Shown: positions 8,931 to 17,648, numbered from the stretch's first letter. The stretch is DNA of 51,152 bases from an uncultured Clostridia bacterium (GCA_947624715.1 CANQLO010000009.1:1-51152), one strand, 5' to 3'. Numbers and translations are program-made. The notes: generated from the letters alone by a model not told the origin.

Positions 8931-8959
8931 TTGATAGTTTTATTATGTTGTATTATTAT
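8931..8959 (+). promoter_or_regulatory. Promoter of thymidine kinase gene
   Basis: TTGATA (8931-8936), a 17-base spacer and TATTAT (8954-8959) lie about 50 bases before the start codon. Confidence 0.55.
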
Positions 8960-9010
8960 ATTTAAGGAAAATGAAATAGTTTTAAATATATTATAAAAAG
9001 GGGATACGAT

Positions 9011-9565
9011 ATGGGCGACATAAATGTATATTCTGGACCAATGAAATGTGGTAAAACAGAACAAATATTAAATGAATATAAAAGGCAACTAATTGCGGGG
9101 AAAAATGTTAAAATGTTTAAACCCTCTATTGATACTAGAGCTGGTCGTGATGTCGTTGCTTCCAGAAATGGTATTGATATTCCTGCTATTGTTATAAACA
9201 ATATGCAAGATTTAGAAAAATATGATGCTGATGTTTATTGTATAGATGAATTTCAATTTTTAAGTGGTGATGTTAAAACTATTGAACAAATGGCTGACAA
9301 TGGTAAAAAATTCTTTATTGCTGGGCTAAATTTAACTGCTGAAAAAAAGCCTTTTGGCAAAATGGCTGACTTATTGTGTATATCTGATAATGTTAATATG
9401 CTTACTGCAATATGTGATAATTGTAAATGTGAAAATGCTGTTTTTACATATTACAAAGGTGGTAAAAACACTGATATTGTTATTGGTGATAAAGATTACC
9501 TATCTCTTTGTCGAAGTTGTTATGATTTACTTTATAAAAAAGAAATTGAAAATGCTAATAAGTAA
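9011..9565 (+). CDS. tdk: Thymidine kinase (type II)
   Basis: Phosphorylates thymidine with ATP for salvage of dTMP in the cytoplasm. The 184-residue protein has the P-loop GPMKCGKT (9-16), the CIDEFQF Walker B region with the likely catalytic Glu80, and the lasso/zinc domain with two cysteine pairs (CDNC and CRSC). AAAGGGG lies seven bases before the ATG. The gene is monocistronic, with a promoter upstream and a strong hairpin downstream. Confidence 0.95.
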   Translation: MGDINVYSGPMKCGKTEQILNEYKRQLIAGKNVKMFKPSIDTRAGRDVVASRNGIDIPAIVINNMQDLEKYDADVYCIDEFQFLSGDVKTIEQMADNGKKFFIAGLNLTAEKKPFGKMADLLCISDNVNMLTAICDNCKCENAVFTYYKGGKNTDIVIGDKDYLSLCRSCYDLLYKKEIENANK

Positions 9566-9599
9566 AAATCAAATTGCTGAACCTAAACAGGTGCTGGAG

Positions 9600-9697
9600 A
9601 AACAGTTGTGAAAACAGACTTGGAAAGCAGATGGGGAAAACAGTTTTTTTTGGGAAACAGTTGGGAAAATAGGCTTGGAAAACAGATGGGGAAAGTT
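9600..9697. repeat. Imperfect tandem duplication after tdk (period 55)
   Basis: A segment starting AAACAGTTG at 9600 is repeated at 9655. Both copies carry a CTTGGAAA(G/A)CAGATGGGG stretch. The second copy supplies the left arm of the tdk terminator hairpin, so the first copy is a potential extra left arm. Confidence 0.65.
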
Positions 9698-9721
9698 TAT
9701 ATAATCTTTCTCCATCTGTTT
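9680..9721. terminator. Bidirectional terminator between tdk and the convergent gene
   Basis: AAACAGATGGGGAAAG (9680-9695) pairs with CTTTCTCCATCTGTTT (9706-9721) over 16 base pairs with one wobble and a 10-base loop. T-rich sequence follows on the plus strand. Because the two genes converge, it can serve both. Confidence 0.75.
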
Positions 9722-9725
9722 TATT

Positions 9726-10211
9726 TTATCCAAATACTACAATTAATGCTCCAAGTAATACAAACCAGTCTATCTTATCTTTTGAAAAGTCATCTAGTGA
9801 AAAGTCCCATTCAGATGTATCTATATCTAATGAATCTACTATTGATATTTTCACACTATCAACATTATCAAAATTAAATCTTGATTCAAATTCCTTTTTC
9901 TCATTTTGTAATAAATTATCTATTTTTATATATTTAGTTCCTGCTAGTACTCCATGTTTAGTGTAATAATCTAATTTTAGTGCTTTACCAGTTATTACGT
10001 TTTCTGCATTATTTGTTATACTTCCTTTTAAATATCCATTTAGTACAGTTGATTTCATTTCTGTTACTTCTATACTTGGTGTATCAAATTCTACTTCATA
10101 ATCTCTAGATATATATGTAGATTTTATTGTCATATATGTACCTATATCTACTATAATATATACTATAACAAATGCTAAAAAATATTTAAAAAATGTTTTC
10201 ATTCTTTTCAT
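9726..10211 (-). CDS. Small membrane-anchored protein with FxLYD-like domain
   Basis: Unknown function. The 161-residue protein has an N-terminal hydrophobic segment (about residues 5-25), then a beta-rich extracytoplasmic region. Its pattern (LKGSITNN..., ALKLDYYTKHGVLAGTKY, a polar stretch, then SVKISIVDS) resembles FxLYD domains of Firmicutes surface proteins. A hydrophobic C-terminal segment (WFVLLGALIVVF) may be a second membrane pass. The open frame extends 14 codons further upstream, but ATG at 10211 is chosen because GAAGGGA precedes it by 12 bases and the anchor begins there. It lies 85 bases after lexA and may be read from the same promoter, though no DNA-damage role is evident. Confidence 0.6.
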   Translation of the reverse strand: MKRMKTFFKYFLAFVIVYIIVDIGTYMTIKSTYISRDYEVEFDTPSIEVTEMKSTVLNGYLKGSITNNAENVITGKALKLDYYTKHGVLAGTKYIKIDNLLQNEKKEFESRFNFDNVDSVKISIVDSLDIDTSEWDFSLDDFSKDKIDWFVLLGALIVVFG

Positions 10212-10296
10212 ACTAAATACTATTCCCTTCTTGCATCGCTGATATTGCGACATATTGTAATGAAAATTTAATTCTTATATTTTATCTTATGTAAAT

Positions 10297-10974
10297 CTAT
10301 AATTTTCTAAATACTCCTCCAACTTTTCCTAGTATTTTACAATCAGGAACTATTATTGGGTCCATTGTACTATTTTCTGGTTGTAATCTTATGTGATCTT
10401 TTTCTTTATAGAATGTTTTGACAGTTGCTTCGTCATCTATCAAAGCTACTACTATTGTTCCATTATCTGCTGTGTTTTGTTTCTTTACTAATATGTAATC
10501 TCCATCAAAAATTCCTGCTTCTATCATACTTTCTCCTCTAACTGTAAGCATAAAGCAATCAGAATTTCCAACAAAATCTAATGGAATAGGAAATGTATCT
10601 GTAATATTTTCTACAGCTAATATTGGTTGTCCTGCTGTTATTTTTCCTACTACAGGAACATCAATCATTTCTTTATTTGAATAAAATTGTTTTGTATTAG
10701 AATTGCTGTCTTTATCTGAAAGTACTTCATCTCCTTTTGAATTTTTAAGTAATCTTAATGTTCTTCCTTTTTTACTTTCTTTTTTTATAAAGCCTCTTTC
10801 CTCAAGAGTTTTTAAATATCCTTGTACTGTTGCTGTTGAACTTAGTCCAACTACTTTACATATTTCTCTAACTGAAGGTGCATATCCTTTTGAAAGTATT
10901 TCCTTTTCAATATATTTTAAAATTGCTCTTTCCCTCTTATTTAACCCATTTTCATCTCTTCTTGATTTATTCAT
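10297..10974 (-). CDS. lexA: LexA repressor
   Basis: LexA represses SOS genes and is inactivated by RecA-stimulated self-cleavage. The 225-residue protein has a winged helix domain ([21 protein letters not shown], about 34-54). It also has the Ala114-Gly115 cleavage bond in ITAGQP and a serine-lysine dyad (Ser149 in RGESM, Lys186 in ATVKTF). ATG at 10974 is preferred over ATG 10980 because the latter abuts the AAGGAGG. The promoter at 11013-11041 overlaps a palindromic site, which suggests autoregulation. The recognition helix has Gln-Gly-Tyr where Bacillus LexA has His-Gly-His. The site seen is not the usual GAAC-N4-GTTC box, so binding specificity may differ. Confidence 0.95.
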   Translation of the reverse strand: MNKSRRDENGLNKRERAILKYIEKEILSKGYAPSVREICKVVGLSSTATVQGYLKTLEERGFIKKESKKGRTLRLLKNSKGDEVLSDKDSNSNTKQFYSNKEMIDVPVVGKITAGQPILAVENITDTFPIPLDFVGNSDCFMLTVRGESMIEAGIFDGDYILVKKQNTADNGTIVVALIDDEATVKTFYKEKDHIRLQPENSTMDPIIVPDCKILGKVGGVFRKL

Positions 10975-11012
10975 TTTCATCCTCCTTACTTATCTCATTT
11001 TTTATCAATAAC

Positions 11013-11041
11013 AATATACCATAAAAAAAAGAGTTTGTCAA
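11013..11041 (-). promoter_or_regulatory. Promoter of lexA
   Basis: On the minus strand TTGACA (11036-11041), a 17-base spacer and TATATT (11013-11018) lie about 40 bases upstream of the lexA start. The -35 box is embedded in the palindrome GTTTGTCAAAC. Confidence 0.75.
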
Positions 11042-11073
11042 ACAAAAGTTTGAAAAAATTTTGTTTGTCAAAC
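11033..11073. promoter_or_regulatory. Candidate LexA operator pair
   Basis: Two identical 11-base palindromes GTTTGTCAAAC (11033-11043 and 11063-11073) lie 30 bases apart, about three helical turns. The first covers the lexA -35 box. Position and symmetry suggest a repressor site, most simply for LexA itself. No sequence-only proof is available, and the motif differs from the Bacillus LexA box. Confidence 0.45.
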
Positions 11074-11103
11074 TAATTTTCAGTTTTTATATTGTATTTC
11101 ACT

Positions 11104-11408
11104 CGGAAGTTTAACAGTTGAAAATAAGAAAAATCTATGTAAACATTAAAAATGCTTAATTTTTTTGTCAAATTATCATTTTTATTTTGTGGTATATTGT
11201 AGCACGTACTTTACATCTTTATTACATTTTGAAAACTACTATTGACCTTTTATATAATTTGCTATATGTATTATAAATAAGATATTTTGAAGAATTTCTT
11301 ATGTAAAATATATTACATACCACAATTCAATTTTTTTCAAAAAAGTCTGTATTTTAGTTATATTAACTAAATGCTGACTTATTTTTTTCTTTTGCTGTTA
11401 AAGATGGG
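11104..11408. other. Non-coding spacer between the two promoter copies
   Basis: 305 AT-rich bases with no plausible open reading frame on either strand and no recognisable RNA gene. One further partial site, TTTGTCAAAT, occurs within it. If the distal promoter copy fires, this would be a long untranslated leader for lexA. Confidence 0.5.
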
Positions 11409-11499
11409 AATATACCATAAAAAAAAGAGTTTGTCAAACAAAAGTTTGAAAAAATTTTGTTTGTCAAACTAATTTTCAGTTTTTATATTGTATTTCACT
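11409..11499. repeat. Exact 91-base direct repeat, distal copy with second promoter
   Basis: Identical to 11013-11103. Its TTGACA-17-TATATT promoter (minus strand, 11409-11437) and palindromes (11429-11439, 11459-11469) are intact. It points toward lexA but is separated from it by the spacer. It abuts repeat family B, which begins at 11512. Confidence 0.95.
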
Positions 11500-11511
11500 G
11501 TTAACAGACGT

Positions 11512-11564
11512 TGTCAAAAACCTCCGTCCCCGTTGACACCCGTTGACACCGTTGACATTGACAG
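11512..11564 (-). repeat. REP-like repeat family B, locus 1
   Basis: On the minus strand: TGTCAATGTCAACGG, two further TGTCAACGG-type steps, then GGACGGAGGTTTTTGACA. It is the unit shared with 17521-17646 and 25794-25917. The repeat is fully translated as the C-terminal tail of the acyltransferase gene at 11514. Confidence 0.85.
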
Positions 11565-12413
11565 TCCTGCTATATCTTCTTCAGTGAAATTGTAATTCAT
11601 TTCTCTTTTATACACTTTTTCAAATGTTTGCTTTTTTAGTTCATAATCTTTTTGTCTTAGAATTTCTTTATTTTCTTTTAAAGATAAATTTTTATCAGGA
11701 TAAATTGGTGGCATTATGTGTAGTGTATATTTTAATTTATTAAATCCGTTTGGTTCATATTCACCTTCTATTTCTCTCATTTCAACAAAACAAGGAATTA
11801 TTGGAACATTGAATCTAGCGGCTAAATGATATGCTCCTGGTTTTAAGTTTCTTACCTTTCTATAATTAAACCACATTTCCTGTTCTGGATAAATTAAAAT
11901 GAAGTGCTTCTTGTCTAAAAATTTTTTTAAAGCTGGCATAAATTTCTTTTCTGTATATTCTTTATTTTTGCTTATTGGAATATTGTTAAAGTTGTTCATT
12001 ATAAAGCCGAACTCACCATCCATAGCTAAATTATTTTCAGTTATTATAATGTTAAAATCTTTGTATTTTCCTAACTTTTTCATACAATATATTATAGGTG
12101 TGCTATCTTGTGGGCTAAAATGATTAGATGTAATTATAGCACCAGTGTCTATGTTTTCAAGGTTCTCCAAACCTATTATTTCTGTGTTTTTATTAAACAT
12201 ATCTACATAGTTATCTATGATTTTTCTAGTCATAATATTTTTTATTTTGTTAATTGGAGATTTTTTGAAAATATCATATTTTAAAACTTTTTCTTCAAGT
12301 TCTTCTTTTGAAATATTTGGATCTCCTATTTCTACTTTAGAGTTTAAATTATTTTCCTGTAGATTTTTTTTGATATTTTCTATTACTTCTAATCTATCCC
12401 TTGCTTTTTCCAT
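11514..12413 (-). CDS. PlsC-like 1-acylglycerol-phosphate acyltransferase, cluster copy 1
   Basis: Predicted membrane-associated acyltransferase moving a fatty acyl group onto a glycerolipid or glycolipid. The 299-residue protein has the catalytic NHFSPQD (HX4D), a PEQEMWFNYRKVRNLKPGA block and a PIIPCFVEM motif (block IV). It has no strong membrane-spanning segment. The last 16 residues (from LSMSTV to GDGGF) are encoded by a family B repeat, so the native stop has been overrun. A weak AAAGGA lies 16 bases before the ATG; an in-frame stop just upstream excludes an earlier start. It is the last gene of the TetR/GT8/acyltransferase cluster, separated from the GT8 gene by a foldback element. 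It resembles the 14503 gene in the E-x-x-W-x2-Y-x-K-x-RN pattern. Confidence 0.78.
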   Translation of the reverse strand: MEKARDRLEVIENIKKNLQENNLNSKVEIGDPNISKEELEEKVLKYDIFKKSPINKIKNIMTRKIIDNYVDMFNKNTEIIGLENLENIDTGAIITSNHFSPQDSTPIIYCMKKLGKYKDFNIIITENNLAMDGEFGFIMNNFNNIPISKNKEYTEKKFMPALKKFLDKKHFILIYPEQEMWFNYRKVRNLKPGAYHLAARFNVPIIPCFVEMREIEGEYEPNGFNKLKYTLHIMPPIYPDKNLSLKENKEILRQKDYELKKQTFEKVYKREMNYNFTEEDIAGLSMSTVSTGVNGDGGF

Positions 12414-12436
12414 TTTTACTTACAATCATTCCTTTC

Positions 12437-12579
12437 AGTGTTGACACAATTCTAGTTGAAAAAGAATTAAATTTTGGCTAGGAAAACAAGTTTGAAATTT
12501 ATGAGGCGTATTTTTTATACGTTGATTAAATTTCAAATAAAGTTTGACAACGCCAAAATTGTAATTATTTTTCAACACT
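12437..12579. repeat. Nested foldback element
   Basis: Outer arms: AGTGTTGA (12437) with TCAACACT (12572-12579), and AATTTTGGC (12470-12478) with GCCAAAATT (12552-12560). Inner arms: TTTGAAATTTA (12491-12501) with TAAATTTCAAA (12527-12537). Apex: CGTAT/ATACG. The left arm carries about 14 extra bases. The right end overlaps the TAG stop of the glycosyltransferase gene. It fills the whole gap between the two genes and has no coding capacity. Confidence 0.75.
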
Positions 12580-13582
12580 AAACAGGCTCGTTAGTTGCTC
12601 TAATAGCTTCAATAAACTCTGCTTCTTCTTCATCATCTAAATTATCATCAATATCTGCAAACTTAAATTCTGATTTTACAATTTGTTTTGTATATTCTAC
12701 TAATTTATCTCCACCTAGTAAATCTTGCTTTTTAGCTTCTTCTGGATATTCTTCTAGAACTTTTTGTAATTTTTCATAATATTTAGTTTCTTTAGCATAT
12801 TTCCAGAAACTTTCTTGATATGGTACATCTGAATAATGCCATGGTTTTCTAAACATATTGTAATGTATTAAATGAATATCTTTTATATCGCATTTCTTTC
12901 CATAGTCTGGCATCTTATTCCATGTTTCTGGTAGATAATAAACTCTACCCTTGCATAAAGTATTTAGATAATCTTGATCAGGTGCTGCTGTGTCTAAGTT
13001 ATAATTTAGTAATCTATACAAGAATTTTTCTTCTATTTTTGCTTTTCTCATTTCTCTTAGATTCATTACAAGTACGCCTGAGTTAAAATATTTTTTAGGT
13101 TCAATTCCTAGTCCAACTTTTGAATAAACTCTAAATTCTGGAACTGCATTTATTACTTGATCTGTTACTCCTGCAATTAAATTATCTCCTAAATCTAAGT
13201 TATAAAGCTTAGCTACATCATCTTGTAAAACAATATCTGCATCTAAGTATATTGCTTTTTCATATTCTGGAAACATTGATGGAATAAACATTCTGTAATA
13301 AATTGTTTCTGAATAATAGTCTCTTAATCTTAATGATAATTCCTTACTCATTTTAGATGTAATATGACTTATATTTTGGAAACTAATCCTTACATTATCT
13401 GTTTCCATTCTTTTAACTTCTGCTTTTCCTAATATACTCATTCCTGTATGTAAAATAATGATTCTATAGTTATTCTCCTCACTTGAATTAGCCTCTAATG
13501 AATGTATTGCAACCGATAAACATGGTATGTAATTATCATCTGTTGAAAAGAATATCGGTATTTCTGATTTTATTTTTTTCAT
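12578..13582 (-). CDS. Glycosyltransferase family 8 protein, copy 1
   Basis: Predicted retaining glycosyltransferase (GT-A fold) adding hexose from a UDP-sugar to a lipid or envelope acceptor. The 334-residue protein has the N-terminal PIFFSTDDNY, the metal-binding LDADIVLQDD (DxD), NSGVLVMNL, and a late HYNMFRKPWHY histidine block. All are hallmarks of GT8. An acidic tail (residues about 300-330, DDNLDDEEEAEF) follows the domain. There is no signal peptide, so it is cytoplasmic. ATG 13582 is chosen because GGAGG lies five bases upstream; the frame-opening ATG at 13594 overlaps that site. The TAG stop coincides with the end of the foldback element. It follows the second GT8 gene by 30 bases. 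Confidence 0.85.
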   Translation of the reverse strand: MKKIKSEIPIFFSTDDNYIPCLSVAIHSLEANSSEENNYRIIILHTGMSILGKAEVKRMETDNVRISFQNISHITSKMSKELSLRLRDYYSETIYYRMFIPSMFPEYEKAIYLDADIVLQDDVAKLYNLDLGDNLIAGVTDQVINAVPEFRVYSKVGLGIEPKKYFNSGVLVMNLREMRKAKIEEKFLYRLLNYNLDTAAPDQDYLNTLCKGRVYYLPETWNKMPDYGKKCDIKDIHLIHYNMFRKPWHYSDVPYQESFWKYAKETKYYEKLQKVLEEYPEEAKKQDLLGGDKLVEYTKQIVKSEFKFADIDDNLDDEEEAEFIEAIRATNEPV

Positions 13583-13612
13583 ATTCCCCTCCATTATTTA
13601 ATATCTTTTGAT

Positions 13613-14431
13613 TTAAAGTTTATTATCTTCTTTTATTTTTAAATATTCTTCTAAAATATCTTCATAATCATAAATTTTATATTCATTATGTACTCTATCA
13701 ATATGCCATGGTTTTATGTTTACTAGTCTGAAAAATGGTAGCCATTTTATTGTCATACTAAAATGTTTTATTATAGTGTCTTCTTTCCTTCGTTTTTGTT
13801 CATTATATTTATCTGGAAAATAAATTTTCTTTTTACAACATTTATATATTGCTGTTTGATCTGGCATTGCCATTGGTCTTTTTAATACCATATTTCTTGC
13901 ATTTTCAAAGCTTTTTGTTTTTCTAATTTCATCTAAATTCATTAGAATAACACCTGAATTTATATAATTCTTATTTATTGCTTTTCTACCAATTGCATCT
14001 CTGGCAACTGCCACTTCAAAGCCTTCCATATCTGTTTCAAATATTTCTTTAATGTCTTTGTAGCAAACTATGTCACAGTCAAGATACAAAATTTTGCTTG
14101 GTAATTCTTTTATTTTATCACTAAAAAGTCTTATTAAAATATATGGTGTATAGTGCGTTTTCATGTTTGCTGACTTTGCCATTTCTTCTTTAAACATTTC
14201 TGTTATGTCTATCAGAGTTACTTTACTTTCTGGATTTTTTTCTTTTACTATTTTATTTAATATGTCTGTTTGCTCTTGTGTAAATGGTGTAAAAGATTCA
14301 TCCAATTCCCTTAAATCTACTGTAAGAACATATACGTTAAGACTTTCTTTTGTATGTTTTGCAATAGATAAAAGGCTTATTATTATGCCATCCATAAATT
14401 TACCATTTAAACAAAACATTAAATTTATCAT
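13613..14431 (-). CDS. Glycosyltransferase family 8 protein, copy 2
   Basis: A 272-residue GT8 enzyme of the same broad family as its neighbour but shorter and divergent. It begins INLMFCLNGKFMDG, has the metal-binding YLDCDIVCYKD, the INSGVILMNLDEI acceptor-side motif and a late KPWHID histidine. AAGGGGA lies nine bases before the ATG. Two GT8 enzymes in tandem suggest stepwise addition of two sugars. The neighbouring acyltransferases make a glycolipid product likely, but the acceptor and sugars are not predictable from sequence. Confidence 0.85.
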   Translation of the reverse strand: MINLMFCLNGKFMDGIIISLLSIAKHTKESLNVYVLTVDLRELDESFTPFTQEQTDILNKIVKEKNPESKVTLIDITEMFKEEMAKSANMKTHYTPYILIRLFSDKIKELPSKILYLDCDIVCYKDIKEIFETDMEGFEVAVARDAIGRKAINKNYINSGVILMNLDEIRKTKSFENARNMVLKRPMAMPDQTAIYKCCKKKIYFPDKYNEQKRRKEDTIIKHFSMTIKWLPFFRLVNIKPWHIDRVHNEYKIYDYEDILEEYLKIKEDNKL

Positions 14432-14502
14432 TGTTTAACTTCCCCTTGTTATAATAAATTTTCCCTTGTATAATAAGTTTTACAAAAATGAACTTACATT
14501 TT

Positions 14503-15303
14503 TTATAAATGTATTTTTTCTTTAGATTTATCATCTATTTTTACATATTTAATATACTCTAAAGTACTGTTTTTACTTCTTTCTACCATTTTATTATAAA
14601 CTGTATCTCTTAAAATGTTTTCTGCTTCTTTTTGACTTACATTTTTATCTGGGTAAAATGGTCCATCAACATAAGCTACTATTTTTGGCTTTTTATTTCT
14701 TTTTTCTGTATATGTGCAAGTTATTGAATATACTGGTTTATCTAGTTTTACTGGATATCTAAATGATACACTTTTAAAGTTTCTTATTTTTGTATAATAT
14801 GGCCAAACATGTGCCTCAGGATAAATTGCTATAACATTTTTTTTATTTATATACGTTTCTATTGCTTTTATAAAGTTTTTACTACTTTCCATATCTTCTG
14901 GTATTGGAAGTGCTCCTAACATTTTATTAGCTGTTTTCATTCCTTTTATTGATACGTTATTAGGATGTGCTACTATGTATACTCTTTTTGGAAAAGTTAC
15001 AAGTGTTGGTGTTAAAGTATCCTGCACTTCTTGTGTATGATTTATGTATACAAAATAGCCTTCTTTGTTACACTTTTTTAATACTTCTTTGTTTTCTACC
15101 TTCATTCCAAATTTTAGCTTAGAATAGATGTAAGCAAGAGGCGTTGCAATCATTCTATATAAAATAGTTGCAGATATTTTCCAAAATATATTTTTATGTA
15201 TGTATTTATAATTACCATCAATTTTTACTGGTGTTATGTTTTCTTCTGCAAAATCATCATTAAGTTCATCTTGATAGTATATAATTTTTTTATCATTATT
15301 CAT
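14503..15303 (-). CDS. PlsC-like acyltransferase, cluster copy 2
   Basis: Predicted acyltransferase of 266 residues, related to the gene at 11514 through IYPEAHVWPYYTKIRNFK and a late DGPFYPDKN segment. The usual NHX4D catalytic motif reads NHTQEVQD, with five residues between His and Asp. Either the spacing is tolerated or activity is changed. A hydrophobic stretch (about 38-58, ISATILYRMIATPLAYIY) may bind the membrane. It starts 15 bases after the TetR gene stop, so the pair is probably co-transcribed. It could modify a lipid precursor for the two GT8 enzymes, though the order of reactions is unknown. Confidence 0.7.
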   Translation of the reverse strand: MNNDKKIIYYQDELNDDFAEENITPVKIDGNYKYIHKNIFWKISATILYRMIATPLAYIYSKLKFGMKVENKEVLKKCNKEGYFVYINHTQEVQDTLTPTLVTFPKRVYIVAHPNNVSIKGMKTANKMLGALPIPEDMESSKNFIKAIETYINKKNVIAIYPEAHVWPYYTKIRNFKSVSFRYPVKLDKPVYSITCTYTEKRNKKPKIVAYVDGPFYPDKNVSQKEAENILRDTVYNKMVERSKNSTLEYIKYVKIDDKSKEKIHL

Positions 15304-15318
15304 AACTTATTCTTTCTT

Positions 15319-15906
15319 TTAATTATATGCAGGTTTTATTGTCATTTTCTCAAGTTTTTCATTTTTTTCAGAAACACTATTAAAATTTTCTAGTCTGATA
15401 TTTTTTCTAATTAAAGTTCCTAAATAATAATTAATATATTTTCCAGCATCAACTTCTGCTTCTTGTCTATCTATATTGTCCTCATGCATTATAACTTCTA
15501 CAATTATATTTGAGACTCTGTCAATAAGATTACTTGATTTTATGCTTAAATTATTACTATAGAATGATTGTGTTATTAAATCAATTATTATCCTTTGAGT
15601 ATTATCATCAGTATCTAGAAATGTTTTAAAACATTTTTTTAATGCTTCTTTTTTGTTTTCTGCATAATTTACAACATTGCTTAATTTTTCTATTAGCATT
15701 TCTATTATTTCATCTAAAACTTCATTTATTAAAGAATCTTTTGTTTTATAATAATAAGTAAGTTGACCTAAGGCTGTATCCGCTCTTTTGACAATATCTC
15801 TAGTTGAAACTGATGCATATCCTTTTTCAGCTAAAAGTTCATATGTTGCTTTTTTTAATTTTTCTTTTACTTGATTTTTCTTCTTTTTATGCGGTATTAG
15901 CCTCAT
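15319..15906 (-). CDS. TetR-family transcriptional regulator
   Basis: A 195-residue DNA-binding regulator with the N-terminal TetR helix-turn-helix (KATYELLAEKGYASVSTRDIVKRADTALGQLTYYYKTKDSLI) and an all-helical ligand domain that I cannot assign. ATG 15906 is chosen over 15936 because AGAAAGGA lies nine bases upstream. It is the first gene of the acyltransferase/GT8 cluster and probably represses its own promoter, as is usual when a TetR gene leads an operon. A lipid or envelope-stress ligand is a guess from context. Confidence 0.85.
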   Translation of the reverse strand: MRLIPHKKKKNQVKEKLKKATYELLAEKGYASVSTRDIVKRADTALGQLTYYYKTKDSLINEVLDEIIEMLIEKLSNVVNYAENKKEALKKCFKTFLDTDDNTQRIIIDLITQSFYSNNLSIKSSNLIDRVSNIIVEVIMHEDNIDRQEAEVDAGKYINYYLGTLIRKNIRLENFNSVSEKNEKLEKMTIKPAYN

Positions 15907-15945
15907 AGATATATTTCCTTTCTTTATTATTTTCACTTAAACTAT

Positions 15946-15974
15946 ATTTTAATACAACCGTACTAAAAAATCAA
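15946..15974 (-). promoter_or_regulatory. Promoter of the TetR-led cluster
   Basis: On the minus strand TTGATT (15969-15974), a 17-base spacer and TAAAAT (15946-15951) lie about 40 bases before the TetR start. The spacer includes TACGGTTGTA, a possible short operator. Confidence 0.5.
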
Positions 15975-16030
15975 CAAATTCGACAAAAAAATTTTATTTT
16001 TTATTTGAAACAAATTAAAGCAAAAAAATT

Positions 16031-16158
16031 ACATAAATATAGTTATTTTCTCAAGCGATGCCCACGCGACGCAACCTAAAGGTTGCTGCTCCATTCGCCC
16101 TTCGTTTCACTCAGGTTGGAAGCGGCCAAGGCATTTTCAAAAATAACTATATTTATGT
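16031..16158 (-). repeat. Foldback repeat family A, copy 2
   Basis: Perfect 19-base inverted arms (ACATAAATATAGTTATTTT at 16031-16049 and its exact complement at 16140-16158) enclose a GC-rich core in the orientation opposite to copy 1. The core includes the perfect hairpin GCAACC-TTTA-GGTTGC. It lies between obg and the TetR gene and accounts for most of that 301-base gap. The remainder is AT-rich with nothing I can identify. Confidence 0.9.
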
Positions 16159-16207
16159 TTTTTATAATAAATTTAATTAGTAATAGTTCTTTTTTTTATA
16201 TAAAATT

Positions 16208-17497
<1,290 letters not shown>

Positions 17498-17520
17498 TTA
17501 TCCTTTCTGTTGTTAATGTC

Positions 17521-17648
17521 TGTCAACGGGGACGGAGGTTATTGACATTAGTGTCAAAATTCTCCGTCCCGTTGACATTGACACTCAAATTGTTTTCTTT
17601 CCTTTTGACGAGTGTCAAAAACCTCCGTCCCCATTGACATTGACACTA
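17521..17648. repeat. REP-like repeat family B, locus 2 (three units)
   Basis: Three units: 17521-17547 (forward, TGTCAACGGGGACGGAGG...), 17552-17585 (inverted) and 17613-17648 (inverted). The first two form a head-to-head composite repeated almost exactly at 25851-25917. The last unit begins at the TAG stop of the small anchored protein gene (minus strand reads TAGTGTCAATGTCAATGG). Confidence 0.9.

Larger units (their letters stand above)
11013..11103. repeat. Exact 91-base direct repeat, lexA-proximal copy
   Basis: Identical to 11409-11499, offset by 396 bases. It carries the lexA promoter and both GTTTGTCAAAC palindromes. Confidence 0.95.
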
